64,000 nucleotides of DNA from an uncultured Flavobacteriaceae bacterium (lineage in GTDB: Bacteria > Bacteroidota > Bacteroidia > Flavobacteriales > Flavobacteriaceae), in NCBI GenBank assembly GCA_947500525.1, contig CANMSH010000006.1, positions 1 through 64,000 of the forward strand, given 5' to 3'. The stretch's first letter is position 1. Every line of letters begins with the position of its first letter. Both the position numbers and the translations under genes were made by a program. The notes beneath the pieces are model-generated. The model ran no database searches and had not been told where the DNA came from. It worked only from the letters and a program-made list of their open reading frames with translations. Of this stretch, positions 50,062-58,676 are shown piece after piece.

Positions 50062-50895
50062 ATGAAAAAATATATAGATAGACTTTTAATCGTTGCTTTT
50101 GGATCTATCCTACTTGTAGGTTGTGAAAATGCTGAGCCAACGATTTTTGAAACCCCTGATGGATTTATTCAGATGGTTTCTAGCACGGGAAGTGTAGGGG
50201 AAGATAGCCCAACAGAATTTGTATCGACTGTAGTATTTGGTGGCCCAAAAACGACTACTGATATTACTGTTAACTATACGGTAACTTCTTCAGATCCTGC
50301 AAGATATACTGTAAACCCTTCATCAGGAACAGTAACTATTCCTGCAGGTGAATTTACCGCAGATATTGCTATTCAACCAATAGATAATTTTGATGTAGAT
50401 GGTGATGTACAAGTTACAATTGCACTATCACCTGATAGTTCTAGACCAATTGGTGTTGGTGGAGATGGCTTAGTTTCAGCTAGTAAAGTTGTTACGATAA
50501 TTGATAATGACTGTCCAATTGATATTGCATCTTTCGTAGGTACGTATTCTGTAAGTGAAAACTTTACGGATGGTCCTAATTCACCAAGTGGTCTTTCTGA
50601 CTTCTTTACAGAAGCTTATCAAATGGAAATGGCATTAGATCCTAATGATGTTAGTGGAACAAAAGTTGTTCTTACGAATTCAGCTGGTTTTAATACGTAT
50701 ATCAATGACGGAACAATTATGTCATTCGATACTTGTAATGGAAGAGTATCTTTCGATGCAGGTTTCCCAACGGTAGCATTGTTTAGAACATTTGTATACA
50801 CAGCGTCTTCTTATAATGAGAATACTTTTGTAATTCAGTGTACTGGACCATTATCTACTTTTGGTGAGTATCAATTTACGTTGACTAAACAATAA
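50062..50895 (+). CDS. Surface lipoprotein with a Calx-beta-like domain
   Basis: 277 residues. Lipobox LLVGC (Cys21) with ENAEP after it. Residues about 35-150 look like a Calx-beta or related immunoglobulin-like fold (FVSTVVFGGPKTTTDITVNY, SGTVTIPAGEFTADIAIQPI, ending VTIIDND). A second, unassigned beta domain follows (about 155-277). Three cysteines, in DNDCP, DTCNG and QCTG, are spaced to allow a disulfide. It is third in the susC-susD unit (17-base gap) and probably an accessory binding protein. No enzyme motif. Confidence 0.82.
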   Translation: MKKYIDRLLIVAFGSILLVGCENAEPTIFETPDGFIQMVSSTGSVGEDSPTEFVSTVVFGGPKTTTDITVNYTVTSSDPARYTVNPSSGTVTIPAGEFTADIAIQPIDNFDVDGDVQVTIALSPDSSRPIGVGGDGLVSASKVVTIIDNDCPIDIASFVGTYSVSENFTDGPNSPSGLSDFFTEAYQMEMALDPNDVSGTKVVLTNSAGFNTYINDGTIMSFDTCNGRVSFDAGFPTVALFRTFVYTASSYNENTFVIQCTGPLSTFGEYQFTLTKQ

Positions 50896-50936
50896 TAGGC
50901 CGAATACATTTTTATTTAGCTTAGTTTAAATACTAT

Positions 50937-50974
50937 AAAAATAGCGATGAGATATTTCTCATCGCTATTTTTTG
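50937..50974 (+). terminator. Terminator of susC/susD locus 2
   Basis: A 12-base-pair stem (ATAGCGATGAGA 50941-50952 with TCTCATCGCTAT 50957-50968), four-base loop and a T run. The A run on the left side also makes it potentially active in the other direction. Confidence 0.92.
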
Positions 50975-50998
50975 TTATTAATGATATACCTACATTTG
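50972..50998 (+). promoter_or_regulatory. Promoter of rlmB
   Basis: TTG (50972-50974), a 16-base spacer (short) and a perfect -7 box TACATTTG (50991-50998). The box ends four bases before the ATG at 51003, so the mRNA would be leaderless or nearly so. Confidence 0.5.
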
Positions 50999-51002
50999 CA
51001 CC

Positions 51003-51740
51003 ATGACAAACGGATCTACAAAAATATTCGGTATACGTGCCGTTATAGAGGCCATTAACTCAGGGCAAACTCTTGAAAAGGTATATATTCAAAAAGGCCT
51101 TAAGGGCCAATTATTCTCTACACTAAACGCTCTTCTTAAAGAACATTCTGTCTCGAGTAGCCATGTTCCAATCGAAAAATTAAACCATCTTTCTAAACAT
51201 CAAAATCATCAAGGTGTTGTTGCTAAAATATCAGCAATAAGTTTTCATAATTTAGAAGATATACTTGAATCTAAACAAAACAACTCCTTATACCTATTAT
51301 TAGATCAAGTTACAGATGTTCGTAATTTCGGCGCCATTTTACGCACAGCAGAATGTACTAATGTCGACGCTATTATTGTACCCATTCAAGGAAGTGCTCC
51401 TCTAAACGCTGATGCCATCAAGACCTCAGCTGGAGCAGCTTTTAAAATACCTATTTGTAAAGTAAATCATCTTTTAGATGCCATTTATGAGTTGCAAGCC
51501 GAAGACGTGCAGATCGTATCTGTAACCGAAAAAACAGAGGATACTATTTATGACATTGACTTCACAAGCGCTACAGCCTTAATAATGGGTTCAGAACATA
51601 AAGGAATCTCTCCATCTATATTGAAAATATCCGATAAGAAAGGCAAATTACCTTTATTAGGAGATATCGCTTCTCTTAACGTATCAGTAGCTTGTGGTGT
51701 CTCTCTTTATGAAATTGTTAGGCAACGAACGACGAATTAA
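51003..51740 (+). CDS. rlmB: 23S rRNA (guanosine 2'-O)-methyltransferase, TrmH/SpoU family
   Basis: 245 residues. A short N-terminal substrate-binding domain (FGIRAVIEAINSGQTLEKVY) is followed by the trefoil-knot SPOUT domain with its three motifs: LDQVTDVRNFGAILRTAE (near 100-117), IMGSEHKGIS (near 197-206) and LNVSVACGVSLYEIVRQR (near 224-241). It methylates a 2'-hydroxyl in 23S rRNA. RlmB is the closest match among the family, but another TrmH-type target is possible. It ends two bases from the stop codon of the convergent rhomboid gene. Confidence 0.92.
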   Translation: MTNGSTKIFGIRAVIEAINSGQTLEKVYIQKGLKGQLFSTLNALLKEHSVSSSHVPIEKLNHLSKHQNHQGVVAKISAISFHNLEDILESKQNNSLYLLLDQVTDVRNFGAILRTAECTNVDAIIVPIQGSAPLNADAIKTSAGAAFKIPICKVNHLLDAIYELQAEDVQIVSVTEKTEDTIYDIDFTSATALIMGSEHKGISPSILKISDKKGKLPLLGDIASLNVSVACGVSLYEIVRQRTTN

Positions 51741-51742
51741 AC

Positions 51743-52414
51743 TTATTCCTCTTCACTTAAGTCAACAAAGTTACCATCGGCATCTAAGAAAATATCTATG
51801 TCATCATCATAATCATCACTTTCCCAGAGATAGGTCATTTTTTGCGGACCATAGTTTCTATAGAAAACCGCAAATACCAATCCTATGATAAAACCAGACA
51901 AATGACCCTCCCAAGATATTTCCTCTTTAATCGGAAAGATATACCAAATCATACTACCATATAGAAAAATCACCATTAAAGAAACCGCAATCAATCTGTT
52001 GTACTTTCTAATAATTCCACTAAAAAATATAAAACTAAACAGCAAGTAAACCATGCCACTAGCGCCAATATGATATGATGGGCGCGCGATTGCCCAAGTT
52101 AGTAAACCACTTAATATAAGTCCGTAGATCACTATTTTCATCGCTATGCCCCTGTAAAAATAAAACAGTGAAATAAGTAATACAAAAAGTGGAACCGAAT
52201 TATTAAAAAGGTGCTGTAAACCACCATGTATAAAAGGAGAAAAGAAAATACCTCTTAATCCTAAAAGTGTTCTCGGAGCCACGCCATATTTATTGAAATT
52301 ATAACCAAATTTAACTTCAAACCAATAGACCAACCACAAAAACAATACACTATACAACGGAATAGCCAATGTTGCAAGCGTAAATTTAAATTGTTTATGA
52401 TCATATTGATTCAT
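51743..52414 (-). CDS. Rhomboid-family intramembrane serine protease
   Basis: 223 residues with about six transmembrane helices. The catalytic dyad is Ser119 in HIGASGMVY and His171 in EGHLSGFIIG. The supporting HLFNN (68-72) motif in the second helix is also present, as in GlpG. It cuts other membrane proteins within the bilayer. An acidic tail (about 198-223, DDYDDDIDIFLDADGN) extends into the cytoplasm. The physiological substrate is unknown. Divergent from rarA, with its own promoter. Confidence 0.9.
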   Translation of the reverse strand: MNQYDHKQFKFTLATLAIPLYSVLFLWLVYWFEVKFGYNFNKYGVAPRTLLGLRGIFFSPFIHGGLQHLFNNSVPLFVLLISLFYFYRGIAMKIVIYGLILSGLLTWAIARPSYHIGASGMVYLLFSFIFFSGIIRKYNRLIAVSLMVIFLYGSMIWYIFPIKEEISWEGHLSGFIIGLVFAVFYRNYGPQKMTYLWESDDYDDDIDIFLDADGNFVDLSEEE

Positions 52415-52427
52415 ATGTGTTTCATAA

Positions 52428-52461
52428 CAAAAATATCACCACAAATATAAAACAGTACAAA
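52428..52461 (-). promoter_or_regulatory. Promoter of the rhomboid gene
   Basis: Minus-strand -7 box TATTTTTG (52428-52435) with TTTG at 52458-52461, 22-base spacer. It overlaps the region upstream of the divergent rarA gene. The leader would be only about seven bases. Confidence 0.5.
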
Positions 52462-52477
52462 TTGTCATCATTTTAGT

Positions 52478-52485
52478 TATTTTTG
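52478..52485 (+). promoter_or_regulatory. Candidate -7 box of rarA
   Basis: TATTTTTG ends five bases before the rarA ATG at 52490, so the transcript would be leaderless. No -33 TTG at normal spacing. Confidence 0.45.
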
Positions 52486-52489
52486 TTAG

Positions 52490-53764
52490 ATGAATACTCC
52501 TTTGGCAGAGCGCATAAGACCTAAAACTCTTGAAGATTATATTAGTCAGCAGCACTTAATTGGTAAAAAAGGTGCCTTGACACAGCATATAAAACGAGGT
52601 GTCATTCCGTCTCTTATACTTTGGGGACCTCCAGGTATCGGTAAAACAACTTTAGCCACCATTATTGCGAATGAATCCAACAGACCATTCTATACCTTAA
52701 GTGCGATCAATTCAGGTGTGAAAGACGTAAGAGAAGTTATTGAGAAAGCTAAGAAAAGTGGAGGTCTATTTACAACAAAGAATCCAATATTATTTATAGA
52801 TGAAATTCATAGGTTTAGTAAGTCACAACAAGACTCACTATTAGGTGCTGTTGAAAAAGGATGGGTTACCTTAATTGGGGCGACTACAGAAAATCCGAGT
52901 TTTGAAGTGATCCCTGCCCTACTTTCTAGATGTCAAGTATATATCTTAAATTCTTTTGACAAAGATGACCTAATTGCCCTCTTAAACAGAGCCATTAATG
53001 AAGATGAGTTCATTTCTAAAAAAAATATCTCTTTACAAGAAACCGATGCGCTACTCCAATTATCTGGTGGTGATGCTCGAAAGCTTCTAAATATTTTCGA
53101 ATTAATAGTGAATTCAGAAGATGAACCTATTAATGTGACTAATGAGATGGTGCTCGCTAAAGTTCAAAAAAATACGGTTCGTTATGATAAGACAGGAGAG
53201 CAACATTATGATATTATCTCTGCTTTTATCAAATCTATACGTGGAAGTGATCCTAATGGCGCCGTATATTGGCTTGCTAGAATGATTGAAGGAGGAGAAG
53301 ATGTTAAATTCATTGCAAGGCGTTTAGTCATTGCAGCTTCTGAAGATATCGGAAACGCAAACCCAACCGCATTGATTTTAGCCACAAATACATTTCAAGC
53401 CGTTTCGGTAATAGGCAATCCAGAATCTAGAATAATTTTAAGTCAATGTGCTGTATATTTGGCAAATTCTGCAAAAAGTAATGCTTCATACGCAGCTATT
53501 GGAAAAGCCCAACAATTAGTGCGAAATACCGGCGATTTATCTGTTCCGTTACATTTGCGCAATGCACCTACTAAACTAATGAAGGATTTAGATTATGGAA
53601 AAGACTATAAATATGCCCATACTTACGACGACAATTTTATTCTTCAAGAATTTTTACCTGAAGAAATTACAGGCACTCAACTTTATGATCCAGGAAACAA
53701 CTCTCGTGAAAATTCCTTTAGAGATGTGCTAAAAAAACGTTGGAAAGATAAATACGGTTATTAA
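52490..53764 (+). CDS. rarA: Replication-associated recombination ATPase RarA
   Basis: 424-residue AAA+ ATPase that acts at stalled replication forks. Walker A GPPGIGKT is at 46-53, Walker B LFIDEIH near 101-107, sensor 1 [11 protein letters not shown] near 123, and sensor 2 in [11 protein letters not shown] near 193. The C-terminal MgsA/RarA tetramerisation domain ([33 protein letters not shown]) is intact. It ends directly against the stop codon of the convergent gene at 53765. Confidence 0.96.
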   Translation: MNTPLAERIRPKTLEDYISQQHLIGKKGALTQHIKRGVIPSLILWGPPGIGKTTLATIIANESNRPFYTLSAINSGVKDVREVIEKAKKSGGLFTTKNPILFIDEIHRFSKSQQDSLLGAVEKGWVTLIGATTENPSFEVIPALLSRCQVYILNSFDKDDLIALLNRAINEDEFISKKNISLQETDALLQLSGGDARKLLNIFELIVNSEDEPINVTNEMVLAKVQKNTVRYDKTGEQHYDIISAFIKSIRGSDPNGAVYWLARMIEGGEDVKFIARRLVIAASEDIGNANPTALILATNTFQAVSVIGNPESRIILSQCAVYLANSAKSNASYAAIGKAQQLVRNTGDLSVPLHLRNAPTKLMKDLDYGKDYKYAHTYDDNFILQEFLPEEITGTQLYDPGNNSRENSFRDVLKKRWKDKYGY

Positions 53765-54640
53765 TTAAAACTTAATGGTTAATTCTTTTCTAACTAGAGC
53801 TCCGTTTTCATAAAACTCAGCAATCCATTTGTTATTTTCCTTGTGTACGATTCCGTTATTATTCTTCAAAATGTATACATCTTTCATCGAACTTTTTTGT
53901 AATACATAAACTACTTTTGGGGTGCTGTCTACCAATTGAAAGCCGTATGGTTTTGTTTGAGCGTATAAAACATCAGTACTTATCACTTCTTTTTCTTCGA
54001 TCTTAACTTCTGAAATTTCCTTTGCACTAATCTCTGACTTCTTTTCTTCTATTGCTTCTTCAATTTCAACGACTTCCTTTACTTCATCAATTTCTTTTGA
54101 CGCTTCCTCAATAGTCGGTGTATTTACCACTGGTTTTTCAACAACTTCTTCAATAATTGGATCTTCTTCTTCAACAACTACCTTCGCCTGTATAGACGCA
54201 TTACTATCGTAAGCATAGTCTAGAGCTTTAACCGATTCGAAAGCTTTACGTGTTGCCTGATGATAGGCTTTCTTAAATTCTTTTATTTTACTTTTTCCTT
54301 CGGAAGAAGTAAAGACTTCGTTATTTCTACAATCAATCAGCCCTATATTTACCTTGGTTGTAAACATGTTAGATTTATTATAAACCTTTGCTTTTAATGC
54401 AAGACATGGATTGTTATATAAATCTTGAGGTGCCTTCTCATCTTCAAAAAGAGCGATGAATCCTTCTTTATTAAATAAAAACTTTGTTAATGAATTTAAT
54501 TGGTGCTTATTTTCTTCTTTCTGAAAATCAAACTTTCTTGGTACTAAAATATATTTGTAGCCATTTACATCATTTTGTCCGTTTGAAATTATGGTTGTAA
54601 CACCAAAAACAACGAGTAGTAATCCGATTTTTAATTTCAT
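53765..54640 (-). CDS. Secreted protein with an acidic linker, unknown
   Basis: 291 residues with a signal peptide (about 1-21, ending SNG-Q). Residues about 22-150 form a globular part beginning VNGYKYILVPRKFDFQKEEN with a region that resembles a domain for outer-membrane or envelope proteins, but I cannot name it. Then comes a Glu/Val/Ile-rich low-complexity linker (about 150-215), and a short C-terminal beta domain (KPYGFQLVDSTPKVVYVLQK to ALVRKELTIKF). It lies 21 bases after the YjjG-like gene, in the same operon. Confidence 0.85.
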   Translation of the reverse strand: MKLKIGLLLVVFGVTTIISNGQNDVNGYKYILVPRKFDFQKEENKHQLNSLTKFLFNKEGFIALFEDEKAPQDLYNNPCLALKAKVYNKSNMFTTKVNIGLIDCRNNEVFTSSEGKSKIKEFKKAYHQATRKAFESVKALDYAYDSNASIQAKVVVEEEDPIIEEVVEKPVVNTPTIEEASKEIDEVKEVVEIEEAIEEKKSEISAKEISEVKIEEKEVISTDVLYAQTKPYGFQLVDSTPKVVYVLQKSSMKDVYILKNNNGIVHKENNKWIAEFYENGALVRKELTIKF

Positions 54641-54661
54641 TTGTAGCGCTTAAACTATTAT

Positions 54662-55342
54662 TTATAAATGCTTTTTTAATTCATACAAATTATGAATACT
54701 TATAATTTCTTCATTTATAACCTGTTTCTCAAAGTTACAAAAAATAGCACTCATATTCATATTTAATGCTCCTTGCACATCAGCCTCCAAATTATCACCA
54801 ATCATGATGCTATGCTCTGGCAATGCATTCGCTGACTGCAGGGCAAAATCAAATATTTTCGGATTTGGTTTTTTAACCCCAACACTTTCAGATGTAATTA
54901 CCTGATCAAAATACTTTCTAATACCAGATCGTCTTAATTTCAGATCTTGAATTTCATCAAAACCATTGGTAATAATATGCATTTCATAGTTTGGCTCTAA
55001 ATAATTCAAAACATCTATTGTTCCTTCGAATAATTGGTTGTAATTGGGTAAATTATCTATATATACTTTCGATAGATGATTTATCAATTCATCTGAAATT
55101 GAATAATTTAAGGCATCAAAACTCTCTTTTAATCGTTGATATCGAAGTATTGATTTACTCACCTTTTCTTCTCGATACATTTTCCAATATCTATGATTAA
55201 TGGGTTTATAAATAGCTAAAAATGCGTTCATATCTATTGTAACAGCATTTTCCTTAAAAATAAAATCAAAGGTCTTGGCTGAATTTGATTCAAAATCCCA
55301 AAGCGTATGATCTAAGTCGAAAAAAACATGTTTTATATTCAT
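54662..55342 (-). CDS. YjjG-family pyrimidine 5'-nucleotidase (HAD)
   Basis: 226-residue HAD-superfamily phosphatase. Motif I is Asp9 and Asp11 in FFDLDHTLWDF, motif II is IITNGF near 119, motif III is the Lys in GVKKPNPKIF, and motif IV is MIGDNLEADVQGA near 176-188. The alpha-helical cap lies after motif I. This family dephosphorylates noncanonical pyrimidine nucleotides such as 5-halogenated dUMP, and so protects DNA. It is first in a two-gene leftward unit. Confidence 0.9.
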   Translation of the reverse strand: MNIKHVFFDLDHTLWDFESNSAKTFDFIFKENAVTIDMNAFLAIYKPINHRYWKMYREEKVSKSILRYQRLKESFDALNYSISDELINHLSKVYIDNLPNYNQLFEGTIDVLNYLEPNYEMHIITNGFDEIQDLKLRRSGIRKYFDQVITSESVGVKKPNPKIFDFALQSANALPEHSIMIGDNLEADVQGALNMNMSAIFCNFEKQVINEEIISIHNLYELKKHL

Positions 55343-55391
55343 AAAGTAAATTTAAAACTATTTATCATCAATACCACACAAGGATAATTTT

Positions 55392-55399
55392 TATATTTG
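55392..55399 (+). promoter_or_regulatory. Candidate -7 box of the glycosyltransferase gene
   Basis: TATATTTG matches TAnnTTTG. The predicted transcription start near 55405 leaves about nine bases before the TTG start codon at 55414. No -33 TTG at normal spacing. Confidence 0.45.
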
Positions 55400-55413
55400 A
55401 TGAAACTTATCAT

Positions 55414-56544
55414 TTGAATAAGAAGCGACATATTTTATTTCTCAATAGTTGGTATCCTTCGAAGGTAATGCCAACCAATGGTGATTTTATTCAAAGACAT
55501 GCCGAGGCTGTAACTCTCAAGAATAAAGTAACAGCACTTCATATTATTTCTGACAAACAGGCGAAAGTTTCAGTTGTTATTACCGATGAGATTATTAATG
55601 ACGTTCGTACATTAATAGCTTATGTGAAATTTACCAAAAATCCTTTTTTAAAGTGGTTTCGTTTTATAAAAGCTTTTAAAAAAGTTTATATGAAGATACA
55701 GCCTATTGATGTAATTCATGTAAATAGAATATATCCATTGGGTGTGTTTGCTTGGTATTTAAAATATTATAGAAATAAGCCATTTATTGTTTCTGAACAT
55801 TGGACTGGTTTTTTAAAAAAACGTGGTGCTTCTATATCAAGATTAGAAAAATGGGTGTCGAAAAAAATCGTAAAAAGCGCTACATATGTGTGCCCGGTGA
55901 GTCAAAATTTAGCTGATTCAATGAAGGAACTAGGTTTGAATGGAAAATACAAAGTTGTTCCTAATGTTGTTGACACGAATCTGTTCGTTCCGAAAATTAA
56001 TAAACGTGATCAATTTACCTTACTCCACGTATCTAATATGATTGATGAACACAAAAACATTCATAATATTTTAAAGGTTGCTAGTGAGTTAAAGAAAAGA
56101 ATTCCTGATTTTAAATTTATTTTCATAGGAGAAGACTCAACCAAATACAAAGAAAAAGTAGCCGCGCTATCACTCCAAAATACAGTTGAGTTATTACCTC
56201 AAATAAAACATGCTGATGTTGCTGCACATATGCAGAAGGCTGACGTTTTCGTATTATTTAGCAACTACGAAAATTTACCTTGTGTTATTCTAGAATCTTT
56301 TTCATGTGGTTTACCAGTAATCTCTTCGAATGTTGGAGGCATTTCTGAATTTTTTCCGTCCAATTTTGGTTATCTAGTTCCTTCTCAAAACAACAACAAA
56401 CTTTTGGAAACCTTGATTCGTTTCTACGAGAGTAAAACTGATTATAATAGTATACATATGCATGAATATGTACGGGATAATTTTAGCGAAGCAGTCATTT
56501 GCGACATTTTCTCATCATGTTATACTGATGCTCTAAAAGGATGA
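55414..56544 (+). CDS. Glycosyltransferase family 4, TTG start
   Basis: 376-residue retaining glycosyltransferase of the GT-B fold. The N-terminal Rossmann half begins HILFLNSWYPSKVMPTNGDF. The C-terminal half holds VVPNVVDTNLFVPK near 183-196, and the EX7E donor motif is in ILESFSCGLPVISSNVGGIS near 295-315. It probably adds a sugar during surface-glycan assembly. There is no ATG or GTG in frame near the N-terminus. The TTG at 55414 gives the expected start. Its stop overlaps the flippase ATG as ATGA. Confidence 0.9.
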   Translation: MNKKRHILFLNSWYPSKVMPTNGDFIQRHAEAVTLKNKVTALHIISDKQAKVSVVITDEIINDVRTLIAYVKFTKNPFLKWFRFIKAFKKVYMKIQPIDVIHVNRIYPLGVFAWYLKYYRNKPFIVSEHWTGFLKKRGASISRLEKWVSKKIVKSATYVCPVSQNLADSMKELGLNGKYKVVPNVVDTNLFVPKINKRDQFTLLHVSNMIDEHKNIHNILKVASELKKRIPDFKFIFIGEDSTKYKEKVAALSLQNTVELLPQIKHADVAAHMQKADVFVLFSNYENLPCVILESFSCGLPVISSNVGGISEFFPSNFGYLVPSQNNNKLLETLIRFYESKTDYNSIHMHEYVRDNFSEAVICDIFSSCYTDALKG

Positions 56545-57800
56545 TATCGACTATTAAAAATATCGTACAAGATTTTGCGAAAAGAGGCGGTATGGCTATA
56601 TTTTTTGCCACTTTTGCTGCACGAATTTTATCTTTCATCGCATCTATAGTTGTACTTCAATTAATTGATAATTCAACTTTAGGTTTAGTAATTTATGCCT
56701 TTACTATTATCTCTTTCATTGTTCCAGTTAGCGGTTTAGGCCTACACCAAAGTTTAATTAGATATGGTGCATTGTTGGAATCAAAAGCAGAAAAAAACAG
56801 TTTATTTATTTACGTTTTTAAAAAAGGTTTCTTTTGGTCGCTCGTATTGGTCGCTTTTGTGATTGTTTTAAGCTTTTTATTTCAACCTACTTTATTAGAA
56901 TCAAGAAACTATCTTATTGCCCTATCTTTAGTGATTCCGACTTCTTTTTTACTAGAAATAGTAAAAATACAATTGCGGTTATTTCATAAAAACGTTGAAT
57001 TTGCTAAAGTTGAAATCATCTATGCCTTGGTACTCTTGGTAAGTGTATGCTCACTCAGTTATTTTTATGCTGAAAAAGGCTATATTTTTGCATTAATAGT
57101 ATCTCCGTTAGTTACTGCAATATTATTTTTTAAAAGGCTAAATATAAATCTAAAGCAATATCAAAAGTTGCCTATTCTTGATAGGTCTTTCTGGGCTTAT
57201 GGATTTTTCTCTAGCTTATCTAATGTGGCCACTCAACTATTAACGGCTATTGATATTTTATTAATTGGCTTTTTTCTATCTAATCCAGAAATAGTTACTA
57301 TTTATAAATACATCGCCATCATACCACTAAGTTTATTATTCTTACCAAGAGTATTTATGGCTACTGATTTTGTTAAGGTTACTGAAAATATTTACAATAA
57401 AAAATTTATCTCAAATTATATTAAAAACTATTGTGGTTTATTTCTATTAATAAGTATAGGTATAGTTACATTCTGTTTTATATTCTCAAACTTTATATTA
57501 ACTTTATTTGGAGAGGACTTTATAAATTATACCTCTTCTTTTATGGTTTTGATTATCGGGGTTTGTGGTATACTTATATTTAGAGGACTCTTTGGCAACT
57601 TACTGTCGGCTCTTGGTAAAGCCAATATAAATTATTGGATTGCCTTGGTTGCAATCTTCTTGAATATACTTCTTAATTATTTTTTAATTCCAACATATGG
57701 AATTTTCGGAGCCGCTATTACTTCAGCCTCATTAATGTGGTTCACTGGTATTGCATCTATGATATTATTCAATGTGCACCATAATAAATCAACCGAATAA
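56541..57800 (+). CDS. Polysaccharide flippase (Wzx/MATE-like)
   Basis: 419 residues with about 12 transmembrane helices, of the oligosaccharide flippase group that moves lipid-linked repeats across the inner membrane. The N-terminus (GGMAIFFATFAARILSFIAS, VLQLIDNSTLGLVIYAFTII) is typical. It begins inside the stop codon of the glycosyltransferase. Its last 12 bases overlap the 3' end of the convergent acyltransferase-like gene. No polymerase or ligase gene is nearby. Confidence 0.88.
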   Translation: MISTIKNIVQDFAKRGGMAIFFATFAARILSFIASIVVLQLIDNSTLGLVIYAFTIISFIVPVSGLGLHQSLIRYGALLESKAEKNSLFIYVFKKGFFWSLVLVAFVIVLSFLFQPTLLESRNYLIALSLVIPTSFLLEIVKIQLRLFHKNVEFAKVEIIYALVLLVSVCSLSYFYAEKGYIFALIVSPLVTAILFFKRLNINLKQYQKLPILDRSFWAYGFFSSLSNVATQLLTAIDILLIGFFLSNPEIVTIYKYIAIIPLSLLFLPRVFMATDFVKVTENIYNKKFISNYIKNYCGLFLLISIGIVTFCFIFSNFILTLFGEDFINYTSSFMVLIIGVCGILIFRGLFGNLLSALGKANINYWIALVAIFLNILLNYFLIPTYGIFGAAITSASLMWFTGIASMILFNVHHNKSTE

Positions 57801-58676
57801 TACATACTTCTTATAATGATAATATGTTTCCTTTACTGCCCCGAAACTCTTACAAAAAGAGGCAATATTAGGTATCATCGAACCTTCAAAATCTAAGGTG
57901 TAATGGGTATCGGCATTTTGTGCTATCACATAATTTAATATAAATGACATGGCTTGTTTATCTCTACCTTCGACATTCATTGCAGAAAATAAGTAGGTAA
58001 TCCTTTTCCTGTCTTTAAAGAAGAATGCACCTCCGATAAGTTCATTTTTTGAAGTAACTACACCAAGACTTTCAACCATATTGAACGAAGTACCTCGAAG
58101 CATCAAATCATTTAAAATATCATAGTCTGAATCGTTTTCTAAGACTTTTTCATCTTTATTCGCTTTGAACAATGAAATAATAGCCGAATAATCATGAATT
58201 TTACTAATAGTTAAATTATAATTAGAAGCTTGCTTAACATTGCTTTTCCTTCCTTTGCTAAAATTTTTAAAAAGCGTTTCATAAGATGCGTTTAACGATA
58301 ATAGATAATTTGTTCTTCTTCTTACCTTCACATCATCGAACTTATTCTCTGAATTAAAAAAGATATCAATCAACTTAAACTTGCTTGGAATTGCTGAAAT
58401 AAATTGTTGAACTAAATTGGAAGATACGGGGTGGGAAGAAAAAATACCTAATTGTTGAGACCAAGATACAAGATAGATATAATGAATAAAATATTTTCTT
58501 CGTCTTGGCAATGGCATTACAGCAACGTAATCATCTAAAATAAGTACATCCCAATCTTCTTTAGCAACAACATCTAAATACCAACTAAAGGCATATATAC
58601 GACAATTACGAGCATTAGAAATACAATCATCATACTTCTTAACATCCAGTGCATCTCTTGTTAGGTAAGAAATCAT
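57789..58676 (-). CDS. FemAB/GNAT-like acyltransferase, probable
   Basis: 295 residues. The middle and C-terminal half recall GNAT-like or FemAB-type acyltransferases: an N-acyl-like core around FKNFSKGRKSNVKQASNYNL (about 134-155) and LIGGAFFFKDRKRITYLFSA (about 213-232), then YTLDFEGSMIPNIASFCKSF. Such proteins in glycan loci transfer acyl or aminoacyl groups. Its start overlaps the stop of the deacetylase gene as ATGA. It is third in the radC-deacetylase-acyltransferase unit. The assignment is by overall pattern, not by a decisive motif. Confidence 0.7.
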   Translation of the reverse strand: MISYLTRDALDVKKYDDCISNARNCRIYAFSWYLDVVAKEDWDVLILDDYVAVMPLPRRRKYFIHYIYLVSWSQQLGIFSSHPVSSNLVQQFISAIPSKFKLIDIFFNSENKFDDVKVRRRTNYLLSLNASYETLFKNFSKGRKSNVKQASNYNLTISKIHDYSAIISLFKANKDEKVLENDSDYDILNDLMLRGTSFNMVESLGVVTSKNELIGGAFFFKDRKRITYLFSAMNVEGRDKQAMSFILNYVIAQNADTHYTLDFEGSMIPNIASFCKSFGAVKETYYHYKKYVLFG

